This document shows positions 29,653 through 39,981 of a DNA stretch of 64,000 nt, piece after piece; the stretch's first letter is position 1; each line of letters starts with the position of its first letter. The stretch is from Fukatsuia anoeciicola (GTDB taxonomy: Bacteria; Pseudomonadota; Gammaproteobacteria; Enterobacterales; Enterobacteriaceae): the NCBI RefSeq assembly GCF_964059965.1, contig NZ_OZ060923.1:62001-126000 (forward strand), in the 5' to 3' direction. The translations under genes were made by a program, and so were the position numbers. Under the pieces are notes generated by a model. It ran no database searches, was not told where the DNA came from, and worked only from the letters and a program-made list of their open reading frames with translations.

Positions 29653-32600
29653 CTATACTATAATAGTGTGCTGTTCAAAAATTAATAATAACTCTTTAAT
29701 AAATTTTAATCTTTGTGCTCTATCACTAAGATCTTGTATAAATTTAATTTTTGCAGGTCCTTCTAACTGATATGTTTGTGGTTGATGTTTTAATAATCTA
29801 ATTAGATAATTAGGATCGATATGATTGTTTATGCCAAATTCAATAAATCCACCATATTCGTTACCTTCAATCCGTTTTATTCCTAATTTTTGTGCTTGTT
29901 GCCGTAATGAAGCTATCTGCAATAGATAGAGAGCAACATCAGGTAAAGACCCAAAACGATCTATTAGCTCAGCTTTTAAATTATTCAGCTCTATGTTATT
30001 TACTGCATTTGCAATACGTTTATAAAATGATAAACGAATCTTGACATCAGATATAAAAGTATCAGGTAGTAATGTTGGCATATGCATTTCAATTTCTATT
30101 TGATGACGAAGCAGGTCTTCTATCGAGGGTTCACGCCCAGCTTTTAACGCACTAATTGTATTTTCTAAGATTTCCATATAAAGAGAAAAACCAATAGTTG
30201 TAATCTGACCACTTTGGTTATCACCTAATAATTCACCTGCACCACGAATTTCTAGATCATGTGTAGCTAACGCAAAACCAGCACCTAAATCTTCTAATAA
30301 AGCGATAGCTTCAAGACGTTTCTGGGCATTATTAGTTATTTGTTTTACTTGAGGAACTAGTAAATAGGCATAAGCTTGATGATGAGAACGTCCTACGCGA
30401 CCTCGTAGTTGATGAAGTTGCGCTAAGCCGAAGCGATCAGCTCGATCTATAATAATTGTATTAGCACATGGAACATCAATTCCAGTTTCAATAATAGTAG
30501 TACAAACTAAAATGTCAAAGCGGTGATGATAAAAATCATTCATAACTCGCTCGAGATCTCGTTCATGCATTTGCCCGTGACCAATAGCAATTGTTGCTTC
30601 AGGAACTAATTTTGCAAGTTTTTTTGCTTCTTGTTCAATTTTTTCAACTTTATTATATAAATAAAAAACTTGTCCACCACGTAATATTTCACGAAGAATT
30701 GCTTCACGTAGAATAAAAGCATCATATTCTTGCACGAAAGTTTTTACTGCTAGACGTCGTGCAGGTGGTGTAGTGATAATTGATAAATCACGTATTCCAT
30801 TCATTGCCATATTTAGTGTACGCGGGATAGGCGTAGCAGTTAGTGTAAGAATATCTATATTAGTACGCATAGACTTGATCCGTTCTTTATGGTGAACACC
30901 AAAACGGTGTTCTTCATCGATAATTAATAATCCTAAATCTTTCCAATGTAGGTCTGCTTGTAATAATTTATGTGTACCAATGATAATATCGATTTTACCT
31001 TCACTGATTTTTTGCAAAATAATTTGCTGTTCTTTAAGACTACGAAAGCGGGATAACATTTCTATTTGTACTGGCCAGGTAGCGAAACGATCACGAAAAT
31101 TATTAAAATGCTGTTGTGCTAATAAGGTTGTAGGTACTAATACTGCAACTTGTTTATTATTAATAAAAGCTAAAAATGCAGCACGCATAGCAATTTCTGT
31201 TTTTCCAAAACCAACATCACCACATACTAATCGATCCATAACTAATGGTTGACACATGTCATTTAATACGGCATGAATAGCTTGTTCTTGATCTACTGTA
31301 AGCTCAAATGGAAAACCTTGACAAAATAGAGAGTATTGTTTGTTATTTTTTTTAAATTTAAAGCCAGGTTTAGCAGCGCGCTGAGAGTAAATATCTAGTA
31401 ATTCAACAGCAATATCACGTATTTTTTCTGCTACTTTTTTTCGTTCTCGATTCCAAGTATCCCCACCAAGCCTATGTAACGGTATATTTTCATCTGTGCT
31501 GCTACAATAATAACTAATAAGAGATAGAGAGGAAACAGGAACATAAAGCTTATCTTCACCAGCATAAATTAGTATTAAGTATTCAGCTTGAATACCTCTT
31601 GTTTCCAATGTTATTAGCCCAAGATAACGTCCTACGCCATGTTCTAAGTGCACTACAGGTTGACCTGGGTTTAATTCTACCAGGTTACGAATTAGCATAT
31701 CTGTATTAATAGTATATCGATTATCTTGATGTCTACGATTTATTCTTTTACCAAGTAAGTCATTTTCACAAATTAATGCAAGTTGTTTTTTAGTATTAAG
31801 GAACCCGCATTCAGCAGTACCAGTCATTAAATAATGCCCAGGTTTTATTGCTTGTGAGAGATGACTAATTACTACTGGATTTATTTTTATTTGTGCTAAT
31901 AGTATTTGTAAGTTTTCTTTACGACCTTCACTTTCTACTAAAAATACTATACTACCGTTAAATTGTTTACTAAAACAATCTAAATTATTCATAGGAGCTT
32001 TATGTTGAGCCTGCATTATTAATATTGGTAAAGGTTGGTAAGACAAATTAGTATTAGTATTTTTAGTTATTAGTGTTTCACTTTTTAGCTGTATACGTGG
32101 CCACTGTTTTAGTTGAGAAAAAATTGTATTTATATTAAGCCATAATTCATTAGGCGCAAGTAAAGGACGCATTGGATCTATTCGACGACTCTGATAACGT
32201 TGGTTAATATCTTGCCAAAAAATAGTAGCAGGGGTAACTAAATCATTTATATTAATTAATAAGGTATTTTCTGGTAAATAGCTAAATAACGTTGGTAGAG
32301 GTTGATTAAAAAATAGTGGCTGCCAATATTCAATACCAATAGGTAAAATACCTTTGCTAACTTGTTGATAAATATGTTCTGCATCATGCCGTACTTCAAA
32401 TTTTTCTCGCCATTGATAACGAAATAATTCAATTGCTGCCTTATCAGTAGGAAATTCATGGGCAGGTAATAGATTAATTTGTTTTATTTCTGATAATGTG
32501 TTTTGTAAATTAACATTAAATAGGCGTAGACTATTAATTTTATCATTAAAAAAATCAATACGACATGGTTCTTTATTACCCATTGGATATAGATCTAATA

Positions 32601-33105
32601 AAGTTCCGCAGATAGCAAATTCACCGTGTTTAGTTACTTGATTAACATTATGGTAGCCTGTTTGTTTAAGTTGAGTACATAATTTATCACGGGAAATATA
32701 TTGCCCCTTTTTTATTAATAGTATATGACTACGAAGAAATTCATAAGGACAAACACGTTGCATTAATGTGTTAATCGGTAAAATAATAACACCGCAATCC
32801 ATTGTTGGTAATTGATAGAGGCAAGATAAGCGAGAGGAAATAATATCTTGATGTGGAGAAAAGCTATCGTAAGGCAAAATTTCCCAATCCGCAAAGATAG
32901 AAATAGGTTGTGTAGAAAATTGTAGAATTTCATCATGTAATCGTAGTGCACTTTGCATATTTGCAGTAATTAGTACTACTAATCCAGTATAGCGATCAAT
33001 AATTTCTGCACATTCAATAGCATAAGCAGCGCCAACTAATTGACCTAGTTGACGCATACCTTTACTATGTTTAGGTAATGAATAATACTCTATTTGTAGT
33101 GGCAT
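29653..33105 (-). CDS. mfd: Transcription-repair coupling factor Mfd
   Basis: ATP-driven translocase that removes RNA polymerase stalled at DNA lesions and recruits UvrABC. It is full length: 1150 residues against 1148 in E. coli. Domains run in order: the UvrB-like N-terminal module (LADWE-like IFADWEILPYDSFSPHQDI), the RNA-polymerase interaction module starting near VVHLEHGVGRYLG, then the RecG-like motor with Walker A GDVGFGKTEIA, the DEEH box and GLAQLHQLRGRVGRS, and the C-terminal regulatory domain. It is divergent from lolC, as in E. coli. Keeping so large a repair gene in a shrinking genome suggests selection. Confidence 0.97.
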   Translation of the reverse strand: MPLQIEYYSLPKHSKGMRQLGQLVGAAYAIECAEIIDRYTGLVVLITANMQSALRLHDEILQFSTQPISIFADWEILPYDSFSPHQDIISSRLSCLYQLPTMDCGVIILPINTLMQRVCPYEFLRSHILLIKKGQYISRDKLCTQLKQTGYHNVNQVTKHGEFAICGTLLDLYPMGNKEPCRIDFFNDKINSLRLFNVNLQNTLSEIKQINLLPAHEFPTDKAAIELFRYQWREKFEVRHDAEHIYQQVSKGILPIGIEYWQPLFFNQPLPTLFSYLPENTLLININDLVTPATIFWQDINQRYQSRRIDPMRPLLAPNELWLNINTIFSQLKQWPRIQLKSETLITKNTNTNLSYQPLPILIMQAQHKAPMNNLDCFSKQFNGSIVFLVESEGRKENLQILLAQIKINPVVISHLSQAIKPGHYLMTGTAECGFLNTKKQLALICENDLLGKRINRRHQDNRYTINTDMLIRNLVELNPGQPVVHLEHGVGRYLGLITLETRGIQAEYLILIYAGEDKLYVPVSSLSLISYYCSSTDENIPLHRLGGDTWNRERKKVAEKIRDIAVELLDIYSQRAAKPGFKFKKNNKQYSLFCQGFPFELTVDQEQAIHAVLNDMCQPLVMDRLVCGDVGFGKTEIAMRAAFLAFINNKQVAVLVPTTLLAQQHFNNFRDRFATWPVQIEMLSRFRSLKEQQIILQKISEGKIDIIIGTHKLLQADLHWKDLGLLIIDEEHRFGVHHKERIKSMRTNIDILTLTATPIPRTLNMAMNGIRDLSIITTPPARRLAVKTFVQEYDAFILREAILREILRGGQVFYLYNKVEKIEQEAKKLAKLVPEATIAIGHGQMHERDLERVMNDFYHHRFDILVCTTIIETGIDVPCANTIIIDRADRFGLAQLHQLRGRVGRSHHQAYAYLLVPQVKQITNNAQKRLEAIALLEDLGAGFALATHDLEIRGAGELLGDNQSGQITTIGFSLYMEILENTISALKAGREPSIEDLLRHQIEIEMHMPTLLPDTFISDVKIRLSFYKRIANAVNNIELNNLKAELIDRFGSLPDVALYLLQIASLRQQAQKLGIKRIEGNEYGGFIEFGINNHIDPNYLIRLLKHQPQTYQLEGPAKIKFIQDLSDRAQRLKFIKELLLIFEQHTIIV

Positions 33106-33340
33106 AAGTAATTAAATAATTCCAATTTAATAAAAAATTTAATAAAGAAATTTCATAAACACTAACAAAAAACTCATTTTAGTATGTAAGTTAGCAGGAG
33201 CGTAGACCTATGTAATTTTTATAATAAAACTTGCATTTTCTAATAAAATTTGCATATATAAAAGTAGCTGGTTTAATAAAATTAATCTAGTTTTATTATT
33301 AAAAATTAATTAGCACTAGAAATAGGATCTATTTAGTTTC
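33106..33340. promoter_or_regulatory. Divergent mfd/lolC intergenic region
   Basis: This 235-bp region should hold the promoters for mfd (minus) and lolCDE (plus). The sequence is uniformly AT-rich and I cannot assign boxes with confidence. Confidence 0.35.
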
Positions 33341-34543
33341 ATGTATCAATTTGTTACATTATTTATCGGTTTACGTTATATACGTGGGCGTACTTCTGAC
33401 CGTTTTGGACGATTTGTTTCGTGGTTTTCAACCATAGGTATTACGCTTGGGGTAATAGCATTAGTTATGGTGCTATCTGTAATGAATGGGTTTGAAAGTA
33501 ATCTACAAAATAAAATTTTACAACTAATACCTCAAGTATTAATAACCACTAAACAGGGGTTCCTTGATCCACAAAAAATACCTATTTCAACATTGAAAGA
33601 ACTACGAGGTGTTAATAAAATTGTTCCATTAACTACTAGTGATGTAATTTTGCAAAGTATACATAGCGTCGGGTTAGGAGTAATCTTAGGCATTAATCCA
33701 CAACAATACGAGCCACTTGCTAATTATTTTGTAAATGTACGCCAAGAAGTCCTACAGCCTGGTAGATACAACCTTATTATTGGTATAAAACTAGCACAAG
33801 AATTAGATGTTAAGCCGGGAGATAGCCTTCGTCTAATAGTACCTAGTGTTAGCCAGCTTACTCCAATGGGGCGTATTCCTAGCCAACGTTTATTTAATGT
33901 TAGTGGTATTTTTACTGCTAATAGTGAAGTTGATAATTATCAACTATTACTTAATCAGCAAGATGCTTCACGCTTAATGCATTATCCTTTAGGTAATATT
34001 ACTGGCTGGCGATTGTTTTTATTACAACCATTACAAATTGATAGATTACAGGCACATCCACTTCCTATAGGAGTATTATGGAAAGACTGGCGATTATATA
34101 AAGGTGATCTTTTTCAAGCAGTACATATGGAAAAAAATATAATAGGGTTATTATTAAGTTTAATTATTGCAGTAGCTGCTTTCAATATTGTTACTTCGTT
34201 AGTATTATTAATAACAGAAAAACAAGGTGAAATAGCTATTTTGCAAACTCTAGGACTTAGTCGTGGAAAAATTATGAGTGTATTTATGATACAAGGCGCT
34301 AGCACTGGCATTATTGGTGCATTTATAGGAGCAGTAGTCGGTGTTATATTAGCTAGTCAGTTGTCAACTTTAATTTCTTTTTTAGATTTTTTAATTAATG
34401 GCATTTCTTTACCTGTCGTTATTAATCCATTACAAGTAGCGCTAATTATTTTATTAGCAATTTTAATAGCATTATTATCTACGTTATATCCTGCTTGGAG
34501 TGCTACTGCTATTCAACCCGCTAAAGCATTACGCTATGAATAA
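33341..34543 (+). CDS. lolC: Lipoprotein-releasing permease subunit LolC
   Basis: One of the two membrane subunits of LolCDE, which extracts outer-membrane lipoproteins from the inner membrane and hands them to LolA. It is 400 residues against 399 in E. coli. It has one N-terminal span, a large periplasmic domain and three C-terminal spans (MacB/FtsX-like). Landmarks are GLRYIRGR near the start, VLSVMNGFE, and LQTLGLSRGKIM before the last spans. It ends ALRYE and its stop overlaps the lolD start (ATGAATAA), so the operon is translationally coupled. Confidence 0.96.
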   Translation: MYQFVTLFIGLRYIRGRTSDRFGRFVSWFSTIGITLGVIALVMVLSVMNGFESNLQNKILQLIPQVLITTKQGFLDPQKIPISTLKELRGVNKIVPLTTSDVILQSIHSVGLGVILGINPQQYEPLANYFVNVRQEVLQPGRYNLIIGIKLAQELDVKPGDSLRLIVPSVSQLTPMGRIPSQRLFNVSGIFTANSEVDNYQLLLNQQDASRLMHYPLGNITGWRLFLLQPLQIDRLQAHPLPIGVLWKDWRLYKGDLFQAVHMEKNIIGLLLSLIIAVAAFNIVTSLVLLITEKQGEIAILQTLGLSRGKIMSVFMIQGASTGIIGAFIGAVVGVILASQLSTLISFLDFLINGISLPVVINPLQVALIILLAILIALLSTLYPAWSATAIQPAKALRYE

Positions 34544-35285
34544 TTACTTCTCTCAATACAAAAAAAAGTTACAATGTAAACGCTTACTAAAATCTAAAAA
34601 TTTATTGCAATGTGAAAGTTTATGTAAAAGTTATCAAGAAGGCTCGTTACATACTGATGTATTACATAATATTACTTTTGCTATGCAAACTAAAGAAATG
34701 ATGGTGATTGTTGGTAGCTCTGGTTCTGGGAAAAGCACATTATTACATCTACTAGGTGGTTTAGATTCACCAACTTCTGGTAGGATTATTTATCAAAATA
34801 ATTTTATTAATCAACTATCCTGTAGTGCGCGAGCAAAATTACGTAATACTGAGCTTGGTTTTATCTATCAATTCCATCATTTACTACCAGATTTTACTGC
34901 ACTAGAAAATGTAGCGATGCCATTATTAATTGCTGGTAATAATAAGACTATTGCCCAGAATAAGGCAAGGAAGATATTAGTAGCGGTTGGATTAGAAAAA
35001 AGAAGTCAGCATCGTCCTTATGCATTATCTGGTGGTGAACGTCAAAGAGTAGCAATTGCACGTGCTTTAGTTAATAATCCATCGCTGGTATTAGCGGATG
35101 AACCTACAGGTAATTTAGATCAGTATACTACAGATAGTATTTTTAATTTATTATGTGAATTAAATATTAATTATGGTACTGCTTTTTTAGTTGTTACTCA
35201 TGATCTATCATTAGCAAAGCAGTTTAGTAGGCAACTTGAAATGCGTGATGGTTGCTTACAATTACCTACTATAATGAAAAAATAG
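34536..35285 (+). CDS. lolD: Lipoprotein-releasing ABC ATPase LolD
   Basis: ATPase of LolCDE, 249 residues against 233 in E. coli. I use the ATG at 34536, overlapping the lolC stop by eight bases; an earlier ATG at 34500 would extend far into lolC. The first about 20 residues (MNNYFSQYKKKLQCKR and onward) are an extra basic stretch before the family start LLQCESLCKSYQEGS. Motifs: Walker A VGSSGSGKST, IYQFHHLLPDFTALENVAMP, signature LSGGERQR, Walker B LVLADEPTGNLD and switch VVTHD. Confidence 0.95.
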   Translation: MNNYFSQYKKKLQCKRLLKSKNLLQCESLCKSYQEGSLHTDVLHNITFAMQTKEMMVIVGSSGSGKSTLLHLLGGLDSPTSGRIIYQNNFINQLSCSARAKLRNTELGFIYQFHHLLPDFTALENVAMPLLIAGNNKTIAQNKARKILVAVGLEKRSQHRPYALSGGERQRVAIARALVNNPSLVLADEPTGNLDQYTTDSIFNLLCELNINYGTAFLVVTHDLSLAKQFSRQLEMRDGCLQLPTIMKK

Positions 35286-35287
35286 CA

Positions 35288-36544
35288 GTGTTTACTTTAC
35301 CTCTATCTCTTACAGTAGCGCTACGTTTTAGTACTAGTTCTCGTACAAATCGTAATGGAAGCATAGTATCGCTGATTTCAGTAATATCTACCTTAGGGAT
35401 TGCGTTAGGGGTAGCAGTATTAATTATTGGACTGAGTGCTATGAATGGTTTTGAACGTGAGCTAAAAAATCGGATTTTAGCAATAATTCCACAAGGTAAA
35501 ATTACTTTTTTAGAACAACCAATTAGTATCTGGTCAACTATTATAAAAAAAATTGAGCAAGTAACTGGAATTATTGCTGCTGCACCTTATATTGATTTTA
35601 CTGGTTTAGCAGAACACCACTTACAGTTACGAGCAATACAGATAAAAGGTGTTGATCCAAAATATGAAGAAAAACTAAGTGCATTACCAAATTTTGTACT
35701 TAACCATGCTTGGGATTATTTTCATGCAGGTAGACAGCAAATTATTCTAGGAAAAAATTTAGCTAATACGTTAGCTGTAACGCAAGGTTCATGGTTAACA
35801 ATAATGATTTCAAATCATAAATCTACAATAAAATTACCACAACCAAAGCGTATTCGTTTACAAGTAGCTGGTATATTTCAACTTAGTAGTCAGCTAGACT
35901 ATAGTCTAGCATTTATACCTTTAGAGGATGCACAACAATATTTAGAAATGGGAAGTAATATAACAGGAATAGAAATAAAAGTAACCGATGTTTTTAATGC
36001 TCAGCAATTGACACGTAACGCTGCAGAAGCAACACATTCTTATGTTAATTTTAGTAGCTGGGTTAATACTTATGGTTATATTTATCGTGATATTCAGACA
36101 ATTCGCTTTATGATGTACTTAGCAATGATACTAGTTATCAGTGTTGCCAGTTTTAATATTGTTTCTACTTTAGTGATAACAGTAAAAGAAAAAAGTTGTG
36201 ATATTGCAGTATTACGCACCTTAGGAGCAACAGACAGTTTAATCCGCATGATCTTTATCTGGTATGGCGTATTGGCAGGACTGATTGGTAGTGTCAGTGG
36301 CATTATTATAGGTAGCCTAGTTTCTTTACAATTAACATCTATTATTAATAGATTAGAAAAATTATTAGACCATCAATTTTTCTCAGGAAAAATTTATTTT
36401 ATTAATTTTTTTCCTTCTGAATTACATGGAATTGATGTAATTTTTGTATTAATAATTGTTCTATTACTCAGTTTATTTGCAAGTTGGTATCCTGCTCAAA
36501 GAGCCAGCAAAATTAACCCCGCAAGAATATTAAGTGGACAATAA
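35288..36544 (+). CDS. lolE: Lipoprotein-releasing permease subunit LolE
   Basis: Second membrane subunit of LolCDE, the partner that first binds lipoproteins. I start at GTG 35288, two bases after the lolD stop, giving FTLPLSLTVALRF against the E. coli MPLSLLIGLRF; the ATG at 35252 lies inside lolD. This yields 418 residues against 414. Family segments: VSLISVISTLGIALGVAVLI, LSAMNGFERELKNRIL, AAAPYIDFTGL, and the C-terminal VLRTLGATDSLIRMIFIWYG. It ends PARILSGQ, nearly the E. coli ending. Confidence 0.94.
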   Translation: MFTLPLSLTVALRFSTSSRTNRNGSIVSLISVISTLGIALGVAVLIIGLSAMNGFERELKNRILAIIPQGKITFLEQPISIWSTIIKKIEQVTGIIAAAPYIDFTGLAEHHLQLRAIQIKGVDPKYEEKLSALPNFVLNHAWDYFHAGRQQIILGKNLANTLAVTQGSWLTIMISNHKSTIKLPQPKRIRLQVAGIFQLSSQLDYSLAFIPLEDAQQYLEMGSNITGIEIKVTDVFNAQQLTRNAAEATHSYVNFSSWVNTYGYIYRDIQTIRFMMYLAMILVISVASFNIVSTLVITVKEKSCDIAVLRTLGATDSLIRMIFIWYGVLAGLIGSVSGIIIGSLVSLQLTSIINRLEKLLDHQFFSGKIYFINFFPSELHGIDVIFVLIIVLLLSLFASWYPAQRASKINPARILSGQ

Positions 36545-36765
36545 TGAATAAAGATAAGATGCTATTATACTTAGTATTAGTTTAAATTTTTTTATTTTAC
36601 AAATAAAATAAATTAAAAATTAACTACTTTTAGTCTTTATTTTCCAATATTTATTATCTATAAATTAAAATTAATAATATATATAAAAATCAGTACGATA
36701 TATAAACAATTCTAATTCTTATATTTTCTGTATAAAAAATTAGATAGCTATATATTTTTTAAACT

Positions 36766-36829
36766 AAATTAATACCTATAATAAAAAATATTTATATTTT
36801 AAAAAATTTTTTATTATAGGTATTAATTT
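36766..36829. repeat. Perfect 24-bp stem hairpin downstream of lolE
   Basis: The arms 36766-36789 and 36806-36829 are exact reverse complements over 24 bp (core ATTAATACCTATAATAAA), around a 16-nt loop. The structure is far longer than expected by chance even in AT-rich DNA. It starts 222 bp after lolE and could end or protect the lolCDE transcript, but I see no following T-run. Confidence 0.8.
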
Positions 36830-37887
36830 TTATATACTAGAAAATATAGTAATAATTTATTAGAAATAATTGGCATAGTTATTAATAATTATGCTAATTA
36901 AACTCTATAATCTAATAGAATATAAATGAATACTATAACAAATACCTTATAACTTAATACATAAAAAATAATTATATTTATTAAAATATTAATTAACATC
37001 AATATGTTATATTTATTTTTGTAAATAATTATATAATCTATACTATAAACTAAAAATATAACTACAAGAAGATTATAAAAAATTTTAGCTATATTTAATT
37101 AGTTTTATAAAAAATTATTTACAGGATTAAAATTTTAATATTGTATTTATTTATTATAAATAATAAGGTAATAGTTATCAAATTAAAATTTATTTAAGTT
37201 TATTCAAGTATTAATACTATACTATTTAAAATAAAATCATAATAATAAAAACAATATAGTATTTTACTATCTATTTGTTATTACTTAGTATTCTTTTAGT
37301 AATTAAATATTTACATGAAATTGACTAATAAATCAAATCAAGAATATATTTTAATTTTTTAGACAAAGTACTTATCTAATCAATGAATGTGTTATTTTTT
37401 TATGTATAAATTTATTATTGAGTATAATAACTGTATAGTAATAAACTAATTTTTATTAGTTTATAGTAAATATTTGTACATAATTAAATAATACTACAAT
37501 GAAGACTATAACAAGTACTAGCAAACTATCAGTTAAGTATTTGCTATTACTAGAAGATAATAAAGAAAGTTAATACTATCTAAATACAAGATTATAGTTA
37601 ATTTTAAAATTAATTTTTTAATAGTTTTATTTATCTTATTTTTTTGTTACTAATAGTAATTTATAGTATATAATACATAACTTATGTCTTTCGTGAATTA
37701 TAGTATTTTACTTAGAAAATAATAAAGAACAAAAAATTTTATTCTAATTTAAAATAAAAGTTATATCTACAATAGATTTTTCAAAAATTAATAAAAACAA
37801 CTAGATAAATTATTTATTAAAAACAAGAATAAGAGGTATAAATAAAAAAGTAGCATATTTATAATCAAAGAACTACATTTTATTTTT

Positions 37888-37935
37888 AATTTATTAGAGA
37901 TATTTTAATAACATAATAGATATCTCTAATAAATT
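37888..37935. repeat. Perfect 16-bp stem hairpin
   Basis: The arms AATTTATTAGAGATAT (37888-37903) and ATATCTCTAATAAATT (37920-37935) are exact reverse complements around a 16-nt loop. No gene lies within 1 kb on either side, so its role is unknown. Confidence 0.75.
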
Positions 37936-38520
37936 ATAAGGTATATATTATAATAAATATTATTTAGTATAATATATTAAGAAATAGATTGGTTTTTTTA
38001 TTTTGTCTATTTTAATAATACCTAGATAATAGTAAAATTTTTATATGCCTAGTTATTAAAATTAATTAGATATAATTTTTTATATAAACTTAATTTTCTT
38101 ATTAAATCTTTTTTAAACCTACTTTAAAACTTAAATACTACATTATCTAGCATATAAAATCCTCATACCTATATCTTAATAAGAGATTATATGTACTTTA
38201 ATTTTTTGTATTTTTTATTAAGATTTTAAAAAAGTTTATTAAATATTAACAGTAATTTTTACCTTAAATATTTTATAAATTAATTATATAGCGTTATCCT
38301 TATAATATATTTTAAATAAAATTACAAAAAACAGAAAGATAATACGCATTATTAATTTATATAAAGCGTTTTAACTTAATCTAATTTATATTAAATAAAA
38401 TTTTAGACCTAAAAACAAGCAGAAAAGCATTAAATACTAGCTCGATTTTTAATATTGTATTTTAAATATTTTATTATTTATAGAATACATATTACCTATA
38501 ATAATAACCATTATTTTATG

Positions 38521-38846
38521 AATTAGTGTATTCTAGTTACTAAAACGTAGATTATAGAATCTATACTAAATTTTATAGTAAAATTTAATATACCTTAATG
38601 CGTGATAGATACTTCCAATACTTCTACTCTAGATATTAAGTATTCTGTATTAATAAGTATTAAAATAGCTCTCTATACTAAGCAAGAATACCATTCTATC
38701 TATTTAGTAATAGTTTTATTAAATGCTAAGTAATGTTAATTTATTTAATTTATTATTCAGACTATTATTTCCTATACCAAAGTGTATTGTTGTTTATGTA
38801 GATTAGAACTTATTTTTCTTTAATAGCTAATACATGTTGACGAAAT
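38521..38846 (-). repeat. Inverted repeat 1, right copy
   Basis: Reverse-complement copy of 9948-10274. The two copies stand 28 kb apart in opposite orientation and enclose htpX through lolE. See the left copy for the comparison; neither holds an open frame. Confidence 0.9.
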
Positions 38847-39123
38847 GTTAATGGATAAGTAATCTTGATATTATGTAAAAATAAATTATTTATATATCAA
38901 ATATTAAATTATAAGATCTTTACTACTATATAAGTATTGCTATATAAAGATATTGCTAATAGTTTCTATTTACTTAATAATTTACTAAAACTAGTTATTA
39001 CTTTTTATTTTTGGTGGTAAATTATCTTTACTAAAATAAAAGATTTTGCTATTTATGTTCTGTATATAATTTGCTATACAAGGCATTTATATTCATTAGA
39101 CTTAGTTTATTATACCCACATCA
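38847..39123. other. Intergenic region downstream of ribE
   Basis: 277 bp of AT-rich sequence after the 3' end of ribE (minus strand). Nothing is recognisable. Confidence 0.35.
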
Positions 39124-39738
39124 TTAAAATGATGGGGTAGACTGCATACGAGTTACTGTGTCAATGATAGCTTGTATCTGTGAATCAATTTCAATATTTA
39201 CTAGATCAGATAAGCATTTTTTTCCTAATATTGTTCGGGTTAGGGTTTCTGGGATTAAATTAACACAAAAATGATGATCCTTTATTTTACTCACAGTTAA
39301 GCTAATACCATCAATAGCAATAAATCCTTTATATAATACATAATTCATTATTTTTTTATCGGCAATGCGAAACCAAAGCTGATAATTATTTTCTGAAGTA
39401 CAAATTTTAGTAATTTCTGCAGTACAGATAATATGACCTGACATTAAATGACCGCCAATTTCATCACCAAATCTGACTGCTCTCTCTAAATTAACGTTAT
39501 CACCAATATTTAGTTGGCCTAAATTACTAGTAAGGAGTGTTTCTTTTATTAAATCAAAACTAATTAAATCTTTATTAATAGCAGTTACTGATAAACAGCA
39601 GCCATTATGTGCTACTGAAGCGCCTAATGTTAAACCAGGTAACATAGTTAACGGAAATTTTAGGGTATGAGTACGAAAATTAATTGCATGATGAATAGTA
39701 ACTATTGGTGCAATACCTTGAACAATACCGGTAAACAT
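39124..39738 (-). CDS. ribE: Riboflavin synthase alpha chain
   Basis: Catalyses the last step of riboflavin synthesis, dismutating two lumazine molecules (the gene is called ribC or ribE in E. coli). It is 204 residues against 213. Two homologous lumazine-binding halves are visible: the first begins MFTGIVQGIA with SVAHNGCCLSV, the second begins near SGHIICTAEI with AIDGISLTV. The end of each half includes LIPETLTRT. An AGAGG ribosome site precedes the ATG. It is divergent from mdtK, as in E. coli. I see no FMN riboswitch upstream. Confidence 0.95.
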   Translation of the reverse strand: MFTGIVQGIAPIVTIHHAINFRTHTLKFPLTMLPGLTLGASVAHNGCCLSVTAINKDLISFDLIKETLLTSNLGQLNIGDNVNLERAVRFGDEIGGHLMSGHIICTAEITKICTSENNYQLWFRIADKKIMNYVLYKGFIAIDGISLTVSKIKDHHFCVNLIPETLTRTILGKKCLSDLVNIEIDSQIQAIIDTVTRMQSTPSF

Positions 39739-39981
39739 AAAATTAATACCTCTTAGTTATATATAAAATAGAGCGTAAAAGATTATCATAAGTAATAATT
39801 TTATAGAGTAGTAGTTAAATAAATATTCGCATAATATACTTTCTTAAAGTACAAAGAGGATTAACTAATATTTAACTAGCATTCATAAAAATGATTGATT
39901 AAGCTTAATATAAGATATTAAAAATAATTTTTAGTAACAGTAGATCGTAATTAATTATGATCATTTAAAGTAGGTATATAA

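Larger units (their letters stand above)
36545..38520. other. Gene-free AT-rich region downstream of lolE
   Basis: Nearly 2 kb with no coding frame, tRNA or recognisable remnant. In E. coli the neighbours of lolE (nagK, cobB) and ribE (cfa) would be expected near here; I could not read any of them. It contains two long perfect hairpins, listed separately. Confidence 0.45.

Noticed and set aside
39739..39981. FMN riboswitch ahead of ribE or mdtK
   Set aside because: None of the conserved FMN-aptamer blocks (such as GGGGCAGGGTGAAA) is present in the 243-bp divergent region.
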